A stretch of 64,000 bases of DNA, from assembly GCA_965112735.1 (NCBI GenBank), contig OZ218961.1, positions 496,001 through 560,000 on the forward strand. Direction: 5' to 3'. The notes below the pieces were generated by a model, which worked only from the letters and a program-made list of their open reading frames with translations, was not told the DNA's origin and ran no database searches. Positions 32,345-42,599 of the stretch are shown here, one piece after another. Positions within the stretch are counted from its first letter, which is position 1. Each line of letters begins with the position of its first letter. A program made the position numbers and the translations under genes. Origin of the DNA: Phaeosaccion multiseriatum (taxonomy: Eukaryota > Ochrophyta, other classes).

Positions 32345-33359
32345 CATGCACCTTTAGCGACGTGCGTGGGAGTGTCTGGCTGTGGCTGACACCAGGCACT
32401 GACTGACACCAGGCACCGCCAGTTGTGGGCTGGGCCATGCTTGGGACTCAGGACTCCGTGTCTACGCATTCTTCTACTTAGCTTAGCTGGAGAGCGTGCA
32501 TCCCTCGCGAAGGGTCGGGCAGAACGGCGTCGCTCGCTGGGGCGTTTTGAGGCAGGAGATGGTGTGGGCAGGGTTGGGTGTTGGACCCAACCCAAGGAGA
32601 GCTACTTGTTGTTGTCGAGGAGCATGGAGGCGTGTGGGGCTAATTTGCGAGGACCGATCCATCGCGTGAGGGGAAAGAAAGGAAAGATGATGCGGCATAC
32701 CTCTGCAGCATGCTCTGCTGCTTGCTGCTCTTCTTTTTGGAGGAGATGACGGGCGGAGATGAAGGAGCGGCGGCGAGTGACGACTGATATAAGCACGTGT
32801 GGGGAGGGGAGGGCATGGGAGGTCATGGGAGGGCATGGGACCTGGAGAGGAGGCGGAAGATAGGGACAGGGAGGGAGAAGGAGAAGGAGAAGGAGAAGGA
32901 GGGGGCTTCTCGTGTATGTACAAAGGCGTACGTAAGCGTACGTAATCGCGTGGGCGGTGCCGTGTGATGTACTGCGACAGAGGGAGAGGGGACATTCAGC
33001 AGGGAGAGGCATGTGGAAGGAGAGGACCGAGAGATGGGAGGGAGATGCTTGGTTTGATCCGAGAGAAGGCTGCTTTCGAGGGGAAGACGGGGTGGCTGGG
33101 TGTGCTGGAGTGCTGAAGAAGAGGATGAAGACAGTGAAGAACAAGAAGAAGAAGAAGAAGAAGGAGGAGGAGGAGGAGCAGCAGCAGTAGGAGCAGGAGG
33201 AGAAGAAGAGGGGCTTATCGCGTGTACGTATAAATGCGTGTTTCTGGCGGTGCGAGAGAATAATTAAAAATTAAATACTCCGTGCTCCTCCTCCTCCTCC
33301 TCCTCCTCCTCCTCCTCCTCCTCCTCCTCCTCCTCGCTACTCCTCCTCAATGAGTATCT
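32345..33359. other. Intergenic region 3' of AAA+ gene
   Basis: No convincing gene. It holds 3' flank sequence, GGGAGGTCATGGGAGG repeats near 32800, AGGAGA repeats at 32870-32910, an AAG/GGA run at 33120-33190 and a (CTC)n run at 33283-33334. Short reading frames are composed of low-complexity residues. Confidence 0.6.
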
Positions 33360-33530
33360 TCGCCTTTAAGGCCGTCCGGCAAGTCAGTAAATAGTAGGGA
33401 GCTCGAATCCCTCCGGAAGAACGACTCGCTCCAGACCTGTAGGCAGATGCGGCAGGGGCTGCATGTACGCACGTCCTCCCCAGCTTCAGGTACCCAAGAG
33501 ACGCAGGCAGGGCCAATATACCACCCCTCA
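33360..33530 (-). pseudogene. FNIP-repeat relic
   Basis: Minus-strand pieces recall the end of the FNIP genes: a DLPDGLK-like stretch at the right edge, an ERLVV-like segment with the same nucleotides (CGACTCGCTCCAGACCTGTAGGCAGATG), and LPASLGYLKLG. Frame is not maintained between pieces. It is a small decayed fragment adjacent to the ankyrin-type cluster. Confidence 0.6.
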
Positions 33531-33706
33531 CCGCCCCTCGCAGCGAGCCAAACCCAGCCGGTCACCAAAGTACGATATCCGCTGACCCGCCATCATTGAC
33601 AGGAGACCCCGCAAAGCAGTCAGTGAGGCAGCCAAGGGCAGTGTCGCACTCTTTCCCGCCCGCCTCGTCTCCCTCTGTCCTCTCTCAGTGCCAACTCAAC
33701 CCCGTC

Positions 33707-34654
33707 TCAGTCCTGGCAGTTGCAGGGGTGTCCATTGGCGTGCACCCACTGCTTCATCTCCTCAAACCTTTCGGGTTCGATAACCCATTCCGCGCCCTGG
33801 CCACCATACTCTTCTTGATAAACACTGTCCCTGATGACCTGTGGGCACGACCTTTCGTCCCACTCGCACCGCACTTCCTCTGATCGGAGCCACTTCAGCA
33901 CAGCAAGGCTCTTACCCTGCACGACTGCATCCATGCAAACCTCCTCATTCCAGTCACAGAGGTGGCGAGCATTGGAGTGGAGGAACTGCAGTACCTCGAG
34001 GCGGCCACACCAAGCCGCATACGAAGGCCCATTGCGACAATTGCCGTCTTGATTCTCTTCCAGCAAGGCTCTCGAGGGAGGATGGTCGAGAAGCCATTCC
34101 ACGACGGGAACATGCCCACCTTCACATGCGCCGTGCCAGGATTCGGAGGAAAACTCTGCACGGGCCTCCTCCGACATGAGCCACTTGAGCATCTCCAAGT
34201 GTCCTGCCTTTGCAGCCCGGCCACACATATAGGAGCCGGTAGCGTACCATGGGCACTGCTCCTTGTCGGGAAGGTCCTCTGAGCGCAGCCACTTGAGTAC
34301 GCTCAGGCCATGCTCTCTGTTCTGCGCTGTTCCGTGACACACATTTCGATCCCAGGGACAGTCCTTGCCATGGAGGGCCTTGCATACCTCGACATCACCG
34401 TGCTCGGCAGCGGCCCTGAAGAGCTTGACACTCAGCTCGAGGCCCTGCCGACCTGTCGCCCAGTTCACGCACTCCAATGAGCTGACCACAGATGAGTAGG
34501 CTGTCTCCAATGCTGGATACAAAGTGGTGTAGTTTGTCTTCCACTCCTCACACACTTCAGCCACGAAGCAGAAGTGCCCCTTTCCAACGTGCTCCAAGAT
34601 AGCGCTGACCAGCTCGGGCTGTGCCAAGGCCTCGTGGCAAGCCTCAAATAGCAT
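33707..34654 (-). CDS. Ankyrin-type/F-box-like family protein, short N-terminus (315 aa)
   Basis: Family member with an N-terminal helix-rich, F-box-like segment (LFEACHEALAQPELVSAILE, HFCFVAEVCEEWKTNYTTLY) followed by ankyrin-like repeats of the LKWLRSED-CPW / VVEWLLDHPPSRALLEE type, ending WVHANGHPCNCQD. Other copies start METRLQRRR about 50 residues earlier. Here that part is missing, though an open frame with the equivalent ATTASDEGGGG continues upstream of the Met. It may be truncated or spliced to an upstream exon. F-box ankyrin proteins often recruit targets to ubiquitin ligases; that role is inferred only. Confidence 0.78.
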   Translation of the reverse strand: MLFEACHEALAQPELVSAILEHVGKGHFCFVAEVCEEWKTNYTTLYPALETAYSSVVSSLECVNWATGRQGLELSVKLFRAAAEHGDVEVCKALHGKDCPWDRNVCHGTAQNREHGLSVLKWLRSEDLPDKEQCPWYATGSYMCGRAAKAGHLEMLKWLMSEEARAEFSSESWHGACEGGHVPVVEWLLDHPPSRALLEENQDGNCRNGPSYAAWCGRLEVLQFLHSNARHLCDWNEEVCMDAVVQGKSLAVLKWLRSEEVRCEWDERSCPQVIRDSVYQEEYGGQGAEWVIEPERFEEMKQWVHANGHPCNCQD

Positions 34655-34729
34655 ACCGCCCCCTCCTTCATCTGAAGCAGTAGTAGCACTGGCACATCTG
34701 CCTGACTGTCTGTCAGCTCACGTTACTGT

Positions 34730-35093
34730 TACCTCCGGCTCCGAAGTTCTCCTTGAAGCCTCTTTGAGAGGAGGATGAGAGCTGCAGCACAGCACAGCAA
34801 GCACACCACAGCAGCTACTGCACTCTCCGTAGGCGTCACAGCGTCAAGTTGTCGCCTATGGTAGTCACGGTGAGGGTCAGAGCATAGCTGGATCGAAAGG
34901 AGGCTAACCCGGACGACGTCTGGACCAGCGACAACTGTGAAGGTGCTGAGCTTCGATCTCGGCTTCTGGTGGTACACACCCCTCGCTAACCGCTTCGTGT
35001 AGCAGTCCTTCCCGCAGAGGGATGTTCCCTTGTGCTTGGGGACTCCACGCTCGCAATGTGTGTGTTCACTAGAACGTAATCGCCACGTAATCG
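34730..35093 (-). CDS. Possible 3' exon of an unrecognised membrane protein gene
   Basis: Open minus-strand frame ending at a stop near 34730. It reads HCERGVPKHKGTSLCGKDC, then FTVVAGPDVVRVSLLSIQLC, then a hydrophobic segment SAVAAVVCLLCCAAALILL followed by basic residues KRLQGELRSRR. This would suit a type I membrane protein tail. No initiation codon is evident, so it would be a terminal exon. No homologue is recognised, and the coding status rests on codon pattern alone. Confidence 0.3.
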
Positions 35094-35372
35094 GTACGTA
35101 ATCGGATGTCAGATTGCGTGATGGTGGTTCTTTACTCCCTCTCTCCCGCCCTCTCTCTCACTCTCTCTCTGTCTTTGCCACCTCCTTGTTCTCTCCCTCT
35201 CCCTCCCTCTATCATTCCCTCTCTCCCTTCCTCTCACGCTCTCTCCGTTTCGTTTCTCCTCCCCTCGCCCTCCCGCACTCTCTCTCTCTCCTCCCTTCTC
35301 CCTCCCTCCGCCTCTCTCCACCTCTCTCTCTCCCGTCCCCCAAACACTATTCTCCCTGCGCTGCTCGTTTAG

Positions 35373-35827
35373 GTATGGCCCTTCTGTCTGCACTCCCTCA
35401 GAAACGTTCAAACGCGTGGAAAGAAAGAACACTGATATATATTACACTCTTAAGTGCCATCTATGTGGAAGAAAGAAAGAAGAGGAAGAGGAGGAAGAGG
35501 GGGGTTGGTGGTACACGAGCAAGGTGTGGGCATCTGTGACTCTTTGGTTTCATCGGTTTCTACCTCCTTCCTCCCCTCTCCACTGCCATCCTCCTCCTCC
35601 CCCCCCCATATGCCCCCAACAGCGACTGGCACGTGCTGGTAGCGGACGATCTCTACCCCGACGTGGAGCTTGCTTGGGGCAGGGCCTTGAGCAGCGGGCT
35701 GGTGCGGGATACGCCCCCCCGGGAGGTGGAGGCCCTTATGCATGGGCACGATGTGCGCTTCGGAGGGGTCATGGACACCGCCCGGGTGGGGCTGGGTGTA
35801 TATGTACCCCGGGGGGTCGGGGTTTGA
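35373..35827 (+). CDS. Possible two-exon 3' end of an unrecognised gene
   Basis: Two plausible exons: 35373 to about 35508 (acceptor CTCGTTTAG; YGPSVCTPSETFKRV, ending near TGG-TG/GTACAC), and 35623-35827 (acceptor CCCCAACAG; DWHVLVADDLYPDVELAWGR, DTPPREVEALMHGHDVRFGG) ending in TGA. The phases fit (TG + C). The second exon has strong coding character. A long CTC-rich tract, 35130-35372, would be the preceding intron. The start is not found and the function is not recognised. It overlaps no better candidate. Confidence 0.4.
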
Positions 35828-35921
35828 GTGTCAGCTTCCTTGAATAGACCTGTCTCAGTTTCATGTTTCACCCCATCCTGCTGCCGCTGTTTTGAGTTTC
35901 AGCTTCAGTTTCAGCTTCAGT

Positions 35922-37950
35922 TCTATGGAGCATACGTGGAGCTCTTCTTCAAGAGTGCTGCACCTGTAACGGCCCAAGCACAAGCAAGCAGCAGGCCGGT
36001 CTGGTACCTTTTTTTCTTCTTGTATGCTTATTTCTTAATATTACTCAATCACAACCCGTCTGCCAGAGGGAAGCGGACGGCGGGCAGTGAGGAACACCAA
36101 GGGGTCTGTGTCCACGGCAGCCCCTGACTCACTCAGTATGAAGCCACGCCGAGGCCACCCCACCGTGCTCGTCAATCGCTTCCAAAGCCTCCTACACACA
36201 CTTTCAGTTTCTTAGGTGATTCCTATCAAAAAAGCCTCCGGAAGGATATGCATGTCTTCAATCTCTTCCAAAGTTCCCTTCCCATGCGGCCGTGTGGCCG
36301 TGTGGACGTGTGGATGGGCATTTCCCGCATCTCAATCTCAATGCCATGAACGGAGGGGAGCAAGTCGAGGCTTCCATCTGCCCCCCCTGGGTGCATACCT
36401 CTCTCTCCCGATCTGTGCAAGCTTATTCTCTCCTCAGTCCTCGCAGTCGCAGGGGTGCCCATTGGCGTGCACCCACTTCTTGATGTCCTCAAAGGTTTTG
36501 GCGTCGATGTCCCATACCCCGCCCTCCCCTGCCCAATACACTCTGTCCCTGATGACTTGTGGGCACGACTGTTCGTCCCACGCACACTGCACGTCTTCCG
36601 ATCTGAGCCACTTGAGCACAGCAAGGTTCTTACCATACATGACTGCATACTTACAGACCCGAGCATCCCAATCACAAAGGTGGGGAGCATTGGCGTGGAG
36701 CAACTGCAGTACCTCGAGGCGGCCACGTAAAGCTGCATAACAAGCCCCATCGCGCCACTCGTCACAACCATTCCAGTCCAGCAAGGCTCTCGTGGGAGGA
36801 TGCTCGAGAAGCCATTCCACGACGGGAACATGTCCACCTTTACATGCGAGGTTCCAAGAGACGACATCAAAGTCTGCCCCACCGTCGTCCGACAGCAACC
36901 ACTTGAGCATATCTAAGCGCCCTTCAAGTGCAGCTCGGCAACACATACAGGAGCCGTCCCATGGGCACTGCTCCTTGTCGGGAAGGTCCTCTGAGCCCAG
37001 CCACTTGAGTACGCTCAGGCCATGCTCTCTGTTACGCACTGTTGCAGTACACACATACTCATCCCAGGGACAGTCCTTGCCGTGGAGGGCCTTGCATACC
37101 TCGACATCTCCGTGCTCGGCAGCGGCCTCGAAGAGCTCCTCAGTTAGCTCGAGGCCCTGCCGACTTGTCGCCCAGTTCAAGCACTCCACTGAGCTGACCA
37201 CAGACGAAAACGCTGTCTCCACTGCTGGATACAAAGCGGTGTAGCTGGCCTTCCACTCCTTGCTCACACCAGCCACGAAGCAGAGGTGCCCCTTTCCCAA
37301 GTGCGCCAAGATGGCACGAAGCAGCTCGAGATTTTCCAGGGCCTCGTGGCAAGCTTCAAAGAGCAGCCCATTCACTGAGGGCGTAGCACTGGCACCCCCA
37401 CATGCTGTTGTTGCCGGAGACCGTCTCAGCCTCCTTCCCTGTGCAGAGTCATGTGGCGCCTCCCCGTGCCCCAATGCCATTCTCCTCCGCTGCAGCCTCG
37501 TCTCCATTGTCTCGTCGATTTGGGTCTCGGGATAAATGCGAGTAAGTAAGCACCCTAGTAGGAGGAGAAGAAGGTGTTGAAGAAGGGGGGTGGAAGGAAA
37601 GGCGGAGCGGAGCAGCGAGACAGAGAGAGAGTGTGAGGGGCCGTGGAGGAGGGGCAGCAGCAGAGAGACCAGATGGCCAGCATGATTCACACATCTGTTG
37701 TAACTCCTCCCACTCCTCTTCCCCGCAGCTGCTTCCCCGCTTCCCCCGTCTTGCTCCCCCCTCAAGAACAAGGGGCGGGCTATCTCCGGTAGCAGGCACT
37801 TACCAGCGCCAGCAGAATCCTTTCTTTCTATCAGCCTCACCCCCTTCCTTATGCTTCCTACTTTATTCACGCGTGGGAGGTCTTGCGGCCCGTATGGAGC
37901 TCCGGATAGCCAGACCCACCATCTATTTTCTCCCTAATTAAGTGCCATCT
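35922..37950. repeat. Segmental duplication, unit 1
   Basis: This segment, containing an ankyrin-type gene and its flanks, is repeated at 38876-40880. Matching landmarks are ATGGAGCATACGTGGAGCTC (35922 and 38876), ATGAAGCCACGCCGAGGCC (36138 and 39074), ATATGCATGTCTTCAATCTC (36247 and 39181), and the upstream leader with GGGCGGGCTATCTCCGG (37764 and 40740). Differences are scattered substitutions plus small indels. Confidence 0.85.
36434..37507 (-). CDS. Ankyrin-type/F-box-like family protein (357 aa)
   Basis: Starts METRLQRRRMALGHGEAPHD, the family leader, and continues LLFEACHEALENLELLRAIL, HLCFVAGVSKEWKASYTALY (F-box-like), then ankyrin-like repeats: VCKALHGKDCPWDEYVC, VLKWLGSEDLPDKEQCPW, MLKWLLSDDGGADFD, VVEWLLEHPPTRALL, LLHANAPHLCDWDARVC, VLKWLRSEDVQCAWDE. 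It ends WVHANGHPCDCED. Intronless. An open frame extends upstream to 37870 but is not conserved as protein between copies, so the METRL start is preferred. Near-twin of 39369-40448. Confidence 0.85.
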   Translation of the reverse strand: METRLQRRRMALGHGEAPHDSAQGRRLRRSPATTACGGASATPSVNGLLFEACHEALENLELLRAILAHLGKGHLCFVAGVSKEWKASYTALYPAVETAFSSVVSSVECLNWATSRQGLELTEELFEAAAEHGDVEVCKALHGKDCPWDEYVCTATVRNREHGLSVLKWLGSEDLPDKEQCPWDGSCMCCRAALEGRLDMLKWLLSDDGGADFDVVSWNLACKGGHVPVVEWLLEHPPTRALLDWNGCDEWRDGACYAALRGRLEVLQLLHANAPHLCDWDARVCKYAVMYGKNLAVLKWLRSEDVQCAWDEQSCPQVIRDRVYWAGEGGVWDIDAKTFEDIKKWVHANGHPCDCED

Positions 37951-37989
37951 ATGGTTGTCTAAAAGTAATGTCTCACCGCCCCGGGGAAC

Positions 37990-38555
37990 TTAGCCCTCGA
38001 GGTCGTGTCCCTCTGACTCATCAGTTCTCCCCATCGGCACAAAGTTGATGCCAGCCAGGATCCTATGTCGAATCGACCTTTCGTGTCGGGCCCGCTGGAG
38101 CGCAACGGCCAAGCGCCGAATGACGCAAACAGCCCTCGCATAAGCCCTCATGTCCAGATGTTCGTGCCCCCCAGCCATGTGGGTGGCGAGTGTTTTAATA
38201 AACACCTGGGCAGACGGACCAAATGCGCCTTGTTGTTCCATACCGAAAGGGACGAGGTGGTACCTCGTGGGGTCATAGTGGATATCTCCACCCTGGCCTT
38301 CCGTGCCGGCTTGTGGCACCCCATACTTGGTGCGCTTGGTTGCTTCAGCCTTCTTGGCTGCCGCGAGTGCCTCCTTCGATGCCTTACCACGATTGGTGGT
38401 GTTAGTGGCATCAGTGAGCGTGATGTCGATCATCAGGGACTTGTGTGGCCGTCCCCATATTCGCTCGTGGTCGGATGGAAGCTCGAACATCCTGGGAGGG
38501 GTCACGATGTCCATCTCCATTTGCTTGGCCACGTGGGCGTCACCCCTCACGCAGC
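37990..38555 (-). mobile_element. Non-LTR retroelement fragment (reverse transcriptase-like C-terminal region)
   Basis: Minus-strand frame with SLMIDITLTDATNTTN, KASKEALAAAKKAEATKRTKYG, YHLVPFGMEQQGAFGPSAQVF and RRLAVALQRARHERSIRHR. Together these resemble the conserved region after the reverse transcriptase domain in LINE-type elements: an ID(I/V)T motif, an Ala/Lys-rich helix, a VPF-x-E-x-x-GxxG block, and a final RLxxALQRxxxR helix. No catalytic YADD region is present and both ends are cut. The equivalent interval is absent from the otherwise parallel duplication unit 2 (near 40900). It was therefore inserted into, or deleted from, one unit. Confidence 0.65.
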
Positions 38556-38640
38556 AAAGGCCCAACAAGATCAGTGCCATGCTGCAACCTCCTACACCTT
38601 CCCTCGACCAACCCCCATGGCCACCGTTGACAGCCCTTCA

Positions 38641-38641
38641 C

Positions 38642-38716
<75 letters not shown>
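38641..38716 (+). repeat. (CA)n microsatellite
   Basis: About 37 uninterrupted CA units next to the retroelement fragment. The copy in unit 2 has no CA expansion at the matching place (near 40990). Confidence 0.95.
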
Positions 38717-38717
<1 letters not shown>

Positions 38718-38875
38718 ACACACATTGTAGGTGTATGGGCAGGACATCGACATTAGGTATCGACAAGGTCTATTTTGGTCTAATTCGGGACTGTGGGCGG
38801 GAGGTTATCGGGTCAGTGACAAGGCCGTGCAGTAGGCAAAGGGGATAAGGCCAAAGGGCATACAGGACATTGGGT

Positions 38876-40880
38876 ATGGAGCATACGTGGAGCTCTTCTT
38901 CGAGAGTATGGATGACTTTTCTGTGCTTATTTCTTATTATTGCTCAATCACAACCCTTCTGCCAGAGGGAAGCGGACGGCGGGCAGTGACGAACACCAAG
39001 GGGTCCACGGCAGCCCGTGACTCACTCAGTATGAAGCCCCTCACTCACTCACTCACTCACTGAATCACTCAGTATGAAGCCACGCCGAGGCCACCCCACC
39101 GTGCTCATCAATCGCTTCCAAAGCCTCCTCCTACACACACTTTCTGATACCTATCAAGTCAGTAAAAAGCCTCCGGAAGGATATGCATGTCTTCAATCTC
39201 TTCCAAAGTTCCCTTCCCATGCGGCCGTGTGGACGTGTGGACGTGTGGATGGGCATTTCCCGCATCTCAATCTCAATGCCATGAACGGAGGGGAGCAAGT
39301 CGAGGCTTCCGTCTGCCCCCCCTGGGTACATACCTCTCTCTCCCGATCTGTGCAAGCTTATTCTCTCCTCAGTCCTCGCAGTCACAGGGGTGCCCATTGG
39401 CGTGCACCCACTTCTTAATGTCCTCAAAGGTTTTGGCGTCGATATCCCATTCCTCCTCGTAATACTCTTCATACACTCCTCTGTCCCTAAGGATCTGTGG
39501 GCACGACTGTTCGTCCCACTCGCACTGCACTTCCTCCGATCTGAGCCACTTGAGCACAGTAAGGCTCTTACCCCTCAAGACTGCATACATACAGACCTCC
39601 TCATCCCAGTCACAGAGGTGGCGAGCATTGGCGTGGAGGAACCGCAGTACCTCGAGGCCGCCCCAGCCAGCTGCATAACAAGCCCCATAGCACCAAGAGC
39701 CGCTTTCATTCTCTTCCAGCAAGGCTCTCGTGGGAGGATGCTCGAGAAGCCATGCCACGACGGGGATGTGCCCGCCTATGCATGCACTGCTCCAAGAGCC
39801 GGAATCAAAGTCTACCCCACCGTCGTCCGACAGCAACCACTTGAGCATATCCAAGCGCCCTTCACGTGCAATAGCACACGTAGTGGAGCCGTCCTCGTAC
39901 AATGGGCACTGCTCCTTGTCGGGAAGGTCCTCTGAGCGCAGCCACTGCAGTACTCTCAGGCCATGCTTATTGTTAAACGCTGTTGCCTCACACACATTTT
40001 TATTCCAGGGACAGTCCTTGCCATGGAGGGCCTTGCATACCTCGACATCTCCGTGCCGGGCAGCGGCCCTGAAGAGCTTGACACTCAGCTCGAGGCCCTG
40101 CCGACTTGTCGCCCAGTTCACGCACTCCACTGAGTTGACCACAGACGAAAGCGCTGTCTCCACTGCTGGATACAAAGCGGTGTAGCTGGCCTTCCAATCC
40201 TTGCTCACACCAGCCACGAAGCAGAAGTGCCCCTTTCCCAAGCGCTCCAAGATGGCACGAAGCAGCTCGAGATTCTCCAGGGCCTCATGGCAAGCTTCAA
40301 AGAGCAGATCATTCACTAAGGGCGTAGCACTGGTACCCCCACATGCTGTAGTTGCTGGAGAGCGTCTCAGCCTCCTTCCCTGCGCAGAGTCATGTGGCGC
40401 CTCCCCGTGCCCCAATGCCGTTCTCCTCCGCTGCAGCCTCGTCTCCATTGTTTCGTCGAAACAGGAGACCTTGGGATAAATGCGAGGAAGTAAGCACCTC
40501 TAGTAAGCCCTGCTGGCCGGAGCAGGTAAGTTGCTGAAGAAGGGGGGAGTGGAAGGAAAGGTGGAGGGGAGAGGGAGAGAGAGAGAGAGAGAGAGAGAGT
40601 GAGCGGCTGTGGAGGAGGGGCAGCAGCCGAGAGACCAGATGGCCAGCATGATTCATACATCTGTTGTAACTCCTCTCACTCCTCTTCCCCACAGCTGCTT
40701 CCCCGCTTCCCCCGTCGTGCTCCCCCCTCAAGAACAGAGGGGCGGGCTATCTCCGGTAGCAGGCACTTACCAGCGCCAGCAGAATCCTTTCTTTCTATCA
40801 GCCTCGCCCCCTTCCTTATGCTTTTACGCAGCTGTAAGAGCTCCCGGGTTTGTCTGCCAGGCCCGCCATCTGTGAGTCTG
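38876..40880. repeat. Segmental duplication, unit 2
   Basis: Second copy of the segment at 35922-37950; see the landmarks there. It also contains a short CACT run at 39040-39060. A weaker third unit follows around the ankyrin-type gene at 41502-42599, which shares the leader at 42775-42880. Confidence 0.85.
39369..40448 (-). CDS. Ankyrin-type/F-box-like family protein (359 aa)
   Basis: Starts METRLQRRRTALGHGEAPHD and has the same F-box-like segment and ankyrin-like repeats as its neighbours (VCKALHGKDCPWNKNVCEA, MLKWLLSDDGGVDFDSGSW, VVAWLLEHPPTRALLEENE, VLKWLRSEEVQCEWDE), ending WVHANGHPCDCED. Intronless, about 3 kb from its twin. Substitutions concentrate in solvent-exposed repeat positions, which hints at diversification for binding. 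Function inferred as protein interaction, possibly ubiquitin-ligase adaptor. Confidence 0.87.
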   Translation of the reverse strand: METRLQRRRTALGHGEAPHDSAQGRRLRRSPATTACGGTSATPLVNDLLFEACHEALENLELLRAILERLGKGHFCFVAGVSKDWKASYTALYPAVETALSSVVNSVECVNWATSRQGLELSVKLFRAAARHGDVEVCKALHGKDCPWNKNVCEATAFNNKHGLRVLQWLRSEDLPDKEQCPLYEDGSTTCAIAREGRLDMLKWLLSDDGGVDFDSGSWSSACIGGHIPVVAWLLEHPPTRALLEENESGSWCYGACYAAGWGGLEVLRFLHANARHLCDWDEEVCMYAVLRGKSLTVLKWLRSEEVQCEWDEQSCPQILRDRGVYEEYYEEEWDIDAKTFEDIKKWVHANGHPCDCED

Positions 40881-41501
40881 GATGTCGAGGGCCTGAGGCA
40901 ACAAAGGCCCAACAAAACATCCTCCCTGATCAGTGCCATGCTACGCTCCAATCTCAACCCCCCCTGGCCACCGTTGACAGCCCTTCACTAGCCCCCCCCT
41001 GACACACAAAATTCTTAGGTTCGACCGCTGACGTGTTATTGCTATCGACCACATTCTCGATAGCAGATACAGTTGTAGCACGCCGGCTGGCGCCGGCCAT
41101 AGCAGATAGCAAGGAAGGTGCCGATTAGGTTGATTGATTCCTGTAAGTTACCAAAATAATAAAATGCCCTCCACTTACTTCCCTCAATCTCAGTCTGACA
41201 CGTCTCGCTGCTGAAGTCCTCGTCGAACCATATATACGTATTCACTGAAGCCTCCCACCAGCCGAAGGGCGCAAAGTGTCCCGCGAACATGCCACAGACA
41301 CGATGATGAGGGCACCTCCCTCTGCTGATAGACCGCTTGTAACAAACATTCACAGCAGCGCCTCGAAGCGCGACAGCCACAGCCGTCCATCCTGCTCTGT
41401 ACTGACCCACGCTCACCGGAAGCCTCCCCAAACGTACGCTAACTGCCCCCCCACCCCTCCCGCCATGTCTCTCTCTCCATCTGTGCGAGCTTGTTCCCCT
41501 C
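40449..41501. other. Intergenic region between ankyrin-type genes
   Basis: The left part (to about 40990) is the upstream leader of the 39369 gene, including a (GA)n run at 40570-40600. The right part is the 3' flank of the 41502 gene. A block at 41330-41420 (minus strand) resembles the 3' flank of the plus-strand copy at 62535-62640, so the 3' untranslated region is conserved between distant family members. No additional gene is seen. Confidence 0.55.
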
Positions 41502-42599
41502 TCAGTCCTGGCAGTCGCAGGGGTGCCCATTGGCGTGCACCCACTGCTTGATATCCTGAAAAGTTTTGGCGTCGATGTCCCATTCCTCCTCGTAATACTC
41601 TTCATACACTCCTCTGTCCCTGATGACCTGTGGGCACGACTCTTCGTCCCACTCGCACTGCACTTCTTCCGATCTGAGCCACTGGAGCATGGCAAGGTTC
41701 TCACCAGCCAAGACTGCATTCATACAGATCTCCGTATCCCATTTACAGAGGTGGCGAGCATTGGCGTGGAGCAACTGCAGTACCTCGAGATGGCCCCAGC
41801 GAGCTGCACACCAAGCCCCGTCGCGCCACTTGCCGTCTTCATTTTCTTCCAGCAAGGCTCTCGTGGGAGGATGCTCGAGAAGCCATTCCACGACGGGAAT
41901 ATGCCCACCGTCACATGCGTCGTTCCAAGAGGCGGCATCAAAGTCTACACCACCGTCGTCCGACAGCAACCACTTGAGCATATCTAAGCGCCCTTCACTT
42001 GCAGCGAAGGCACACATATAGGAGCCGTTACGGTCCCATGGGCACTGCTCCTTGTCGGGAAGGTCCTCTGAGCGGAGCCACTTGAGAACGCTCAGGCCAT
42101 GCTTGCTGTTCTTCGCGGCTGCCTGACACACATACTCATTCCAGGGACAGTCCTTGCCATGGAGGGCCTTGCATACCTCGACATCTCCGTACCGGGCAGC
42201 GGCCTCGAAGAGCCTGACACTTAGCTCGAGGCCCTGCTGACTTGTCGCCCAGTTCACACACTCCACTGAGCTGACCACAGACGAAAACGCTGTCTCCACT
42301 GCTGGATACAACGCGGTGTAGCTGGCCTTCCACTCCTTGCTCACACCAGCCACGAAGCAGAGGTGGCCCTTTCCCAAGTGGGCCAAGATGGCACGAAGCA
42401 GCTCGAGATTCTCCAGGGCCTCGTGGCAAGCTTCAAAGAGCAGCCCATTGTATCCGGAACTTGAAGCAGTGGTAACACTGGCACCCCCACATGCTGTTGT
42501 TGCTGGAGACCGTCTCAGCCTCCTTCCCTGCGCAGAGTCATGCGGCGTCTCCCCGTGCCCCAATGCCGTTCTCCTCCTCCGCTGCAGCCTCGTCTCCAT
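41502..42599 (-). CDS. Ankyrin-type/F-box-like family protein (365 aa)
   Basis: Starts METRLQRRRRTALGHGE and carries ASVTTASSSGYNGLLFEACHE, the F-box-like segment, and the ankyrin-like series VCKALHGKDCPWNEYVCQA, VLKWLRSEDLPDKEQCPW, MLKWLLSDDGGVDFDAASW, VVEWLLEHPPTRALLEENE, MLQWLRSEEVQCEWDE. It ends WVHANGHPCDCQD. Intronless. The frame remains open upstream to 42782 but the extra residues are not shared with other copies. Confidence 0.87.
   Translation of the reverse strand: METRLQRRRRTALGHGETPHDSAQGRRLRRSPATTACGGASVTTASSSGYNGLLFEACHEALENLELLRAILAHLGKGHLCFVAGVSKEWKASYTALYPAVETAFSSVVSSVECVNWATSQQGLELSVRLFEAAARYGDVEVCKALHGKDCPWNEYVCQAAAKNSKHGLSVLKWLRSEDLPDKEQCPWDRNGSYMCAFAASEGRLDMLKWLLSDDGGVDFDAASWNDACDGGHIPVVEWLLEHPPTRALLEENEDGKWRDGAWCAARWGHLEVLQLLHANARHLCKWDTEICMNAVLAGENLAMLQWLRSEEVQCEWDEESCPQVIRDRGVYEEYYEEEWDIDAKTFQDIKQWVHANGHPCDCQD

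Noticed and set aside
38065-38718. Plus-strand gene over the retroelement fragment
   Set aside because: The minus strand carries the recognisable reverse-transcriptase-like motifs. The plus-strand frame ends in a CA-repeat His-Thr tail.
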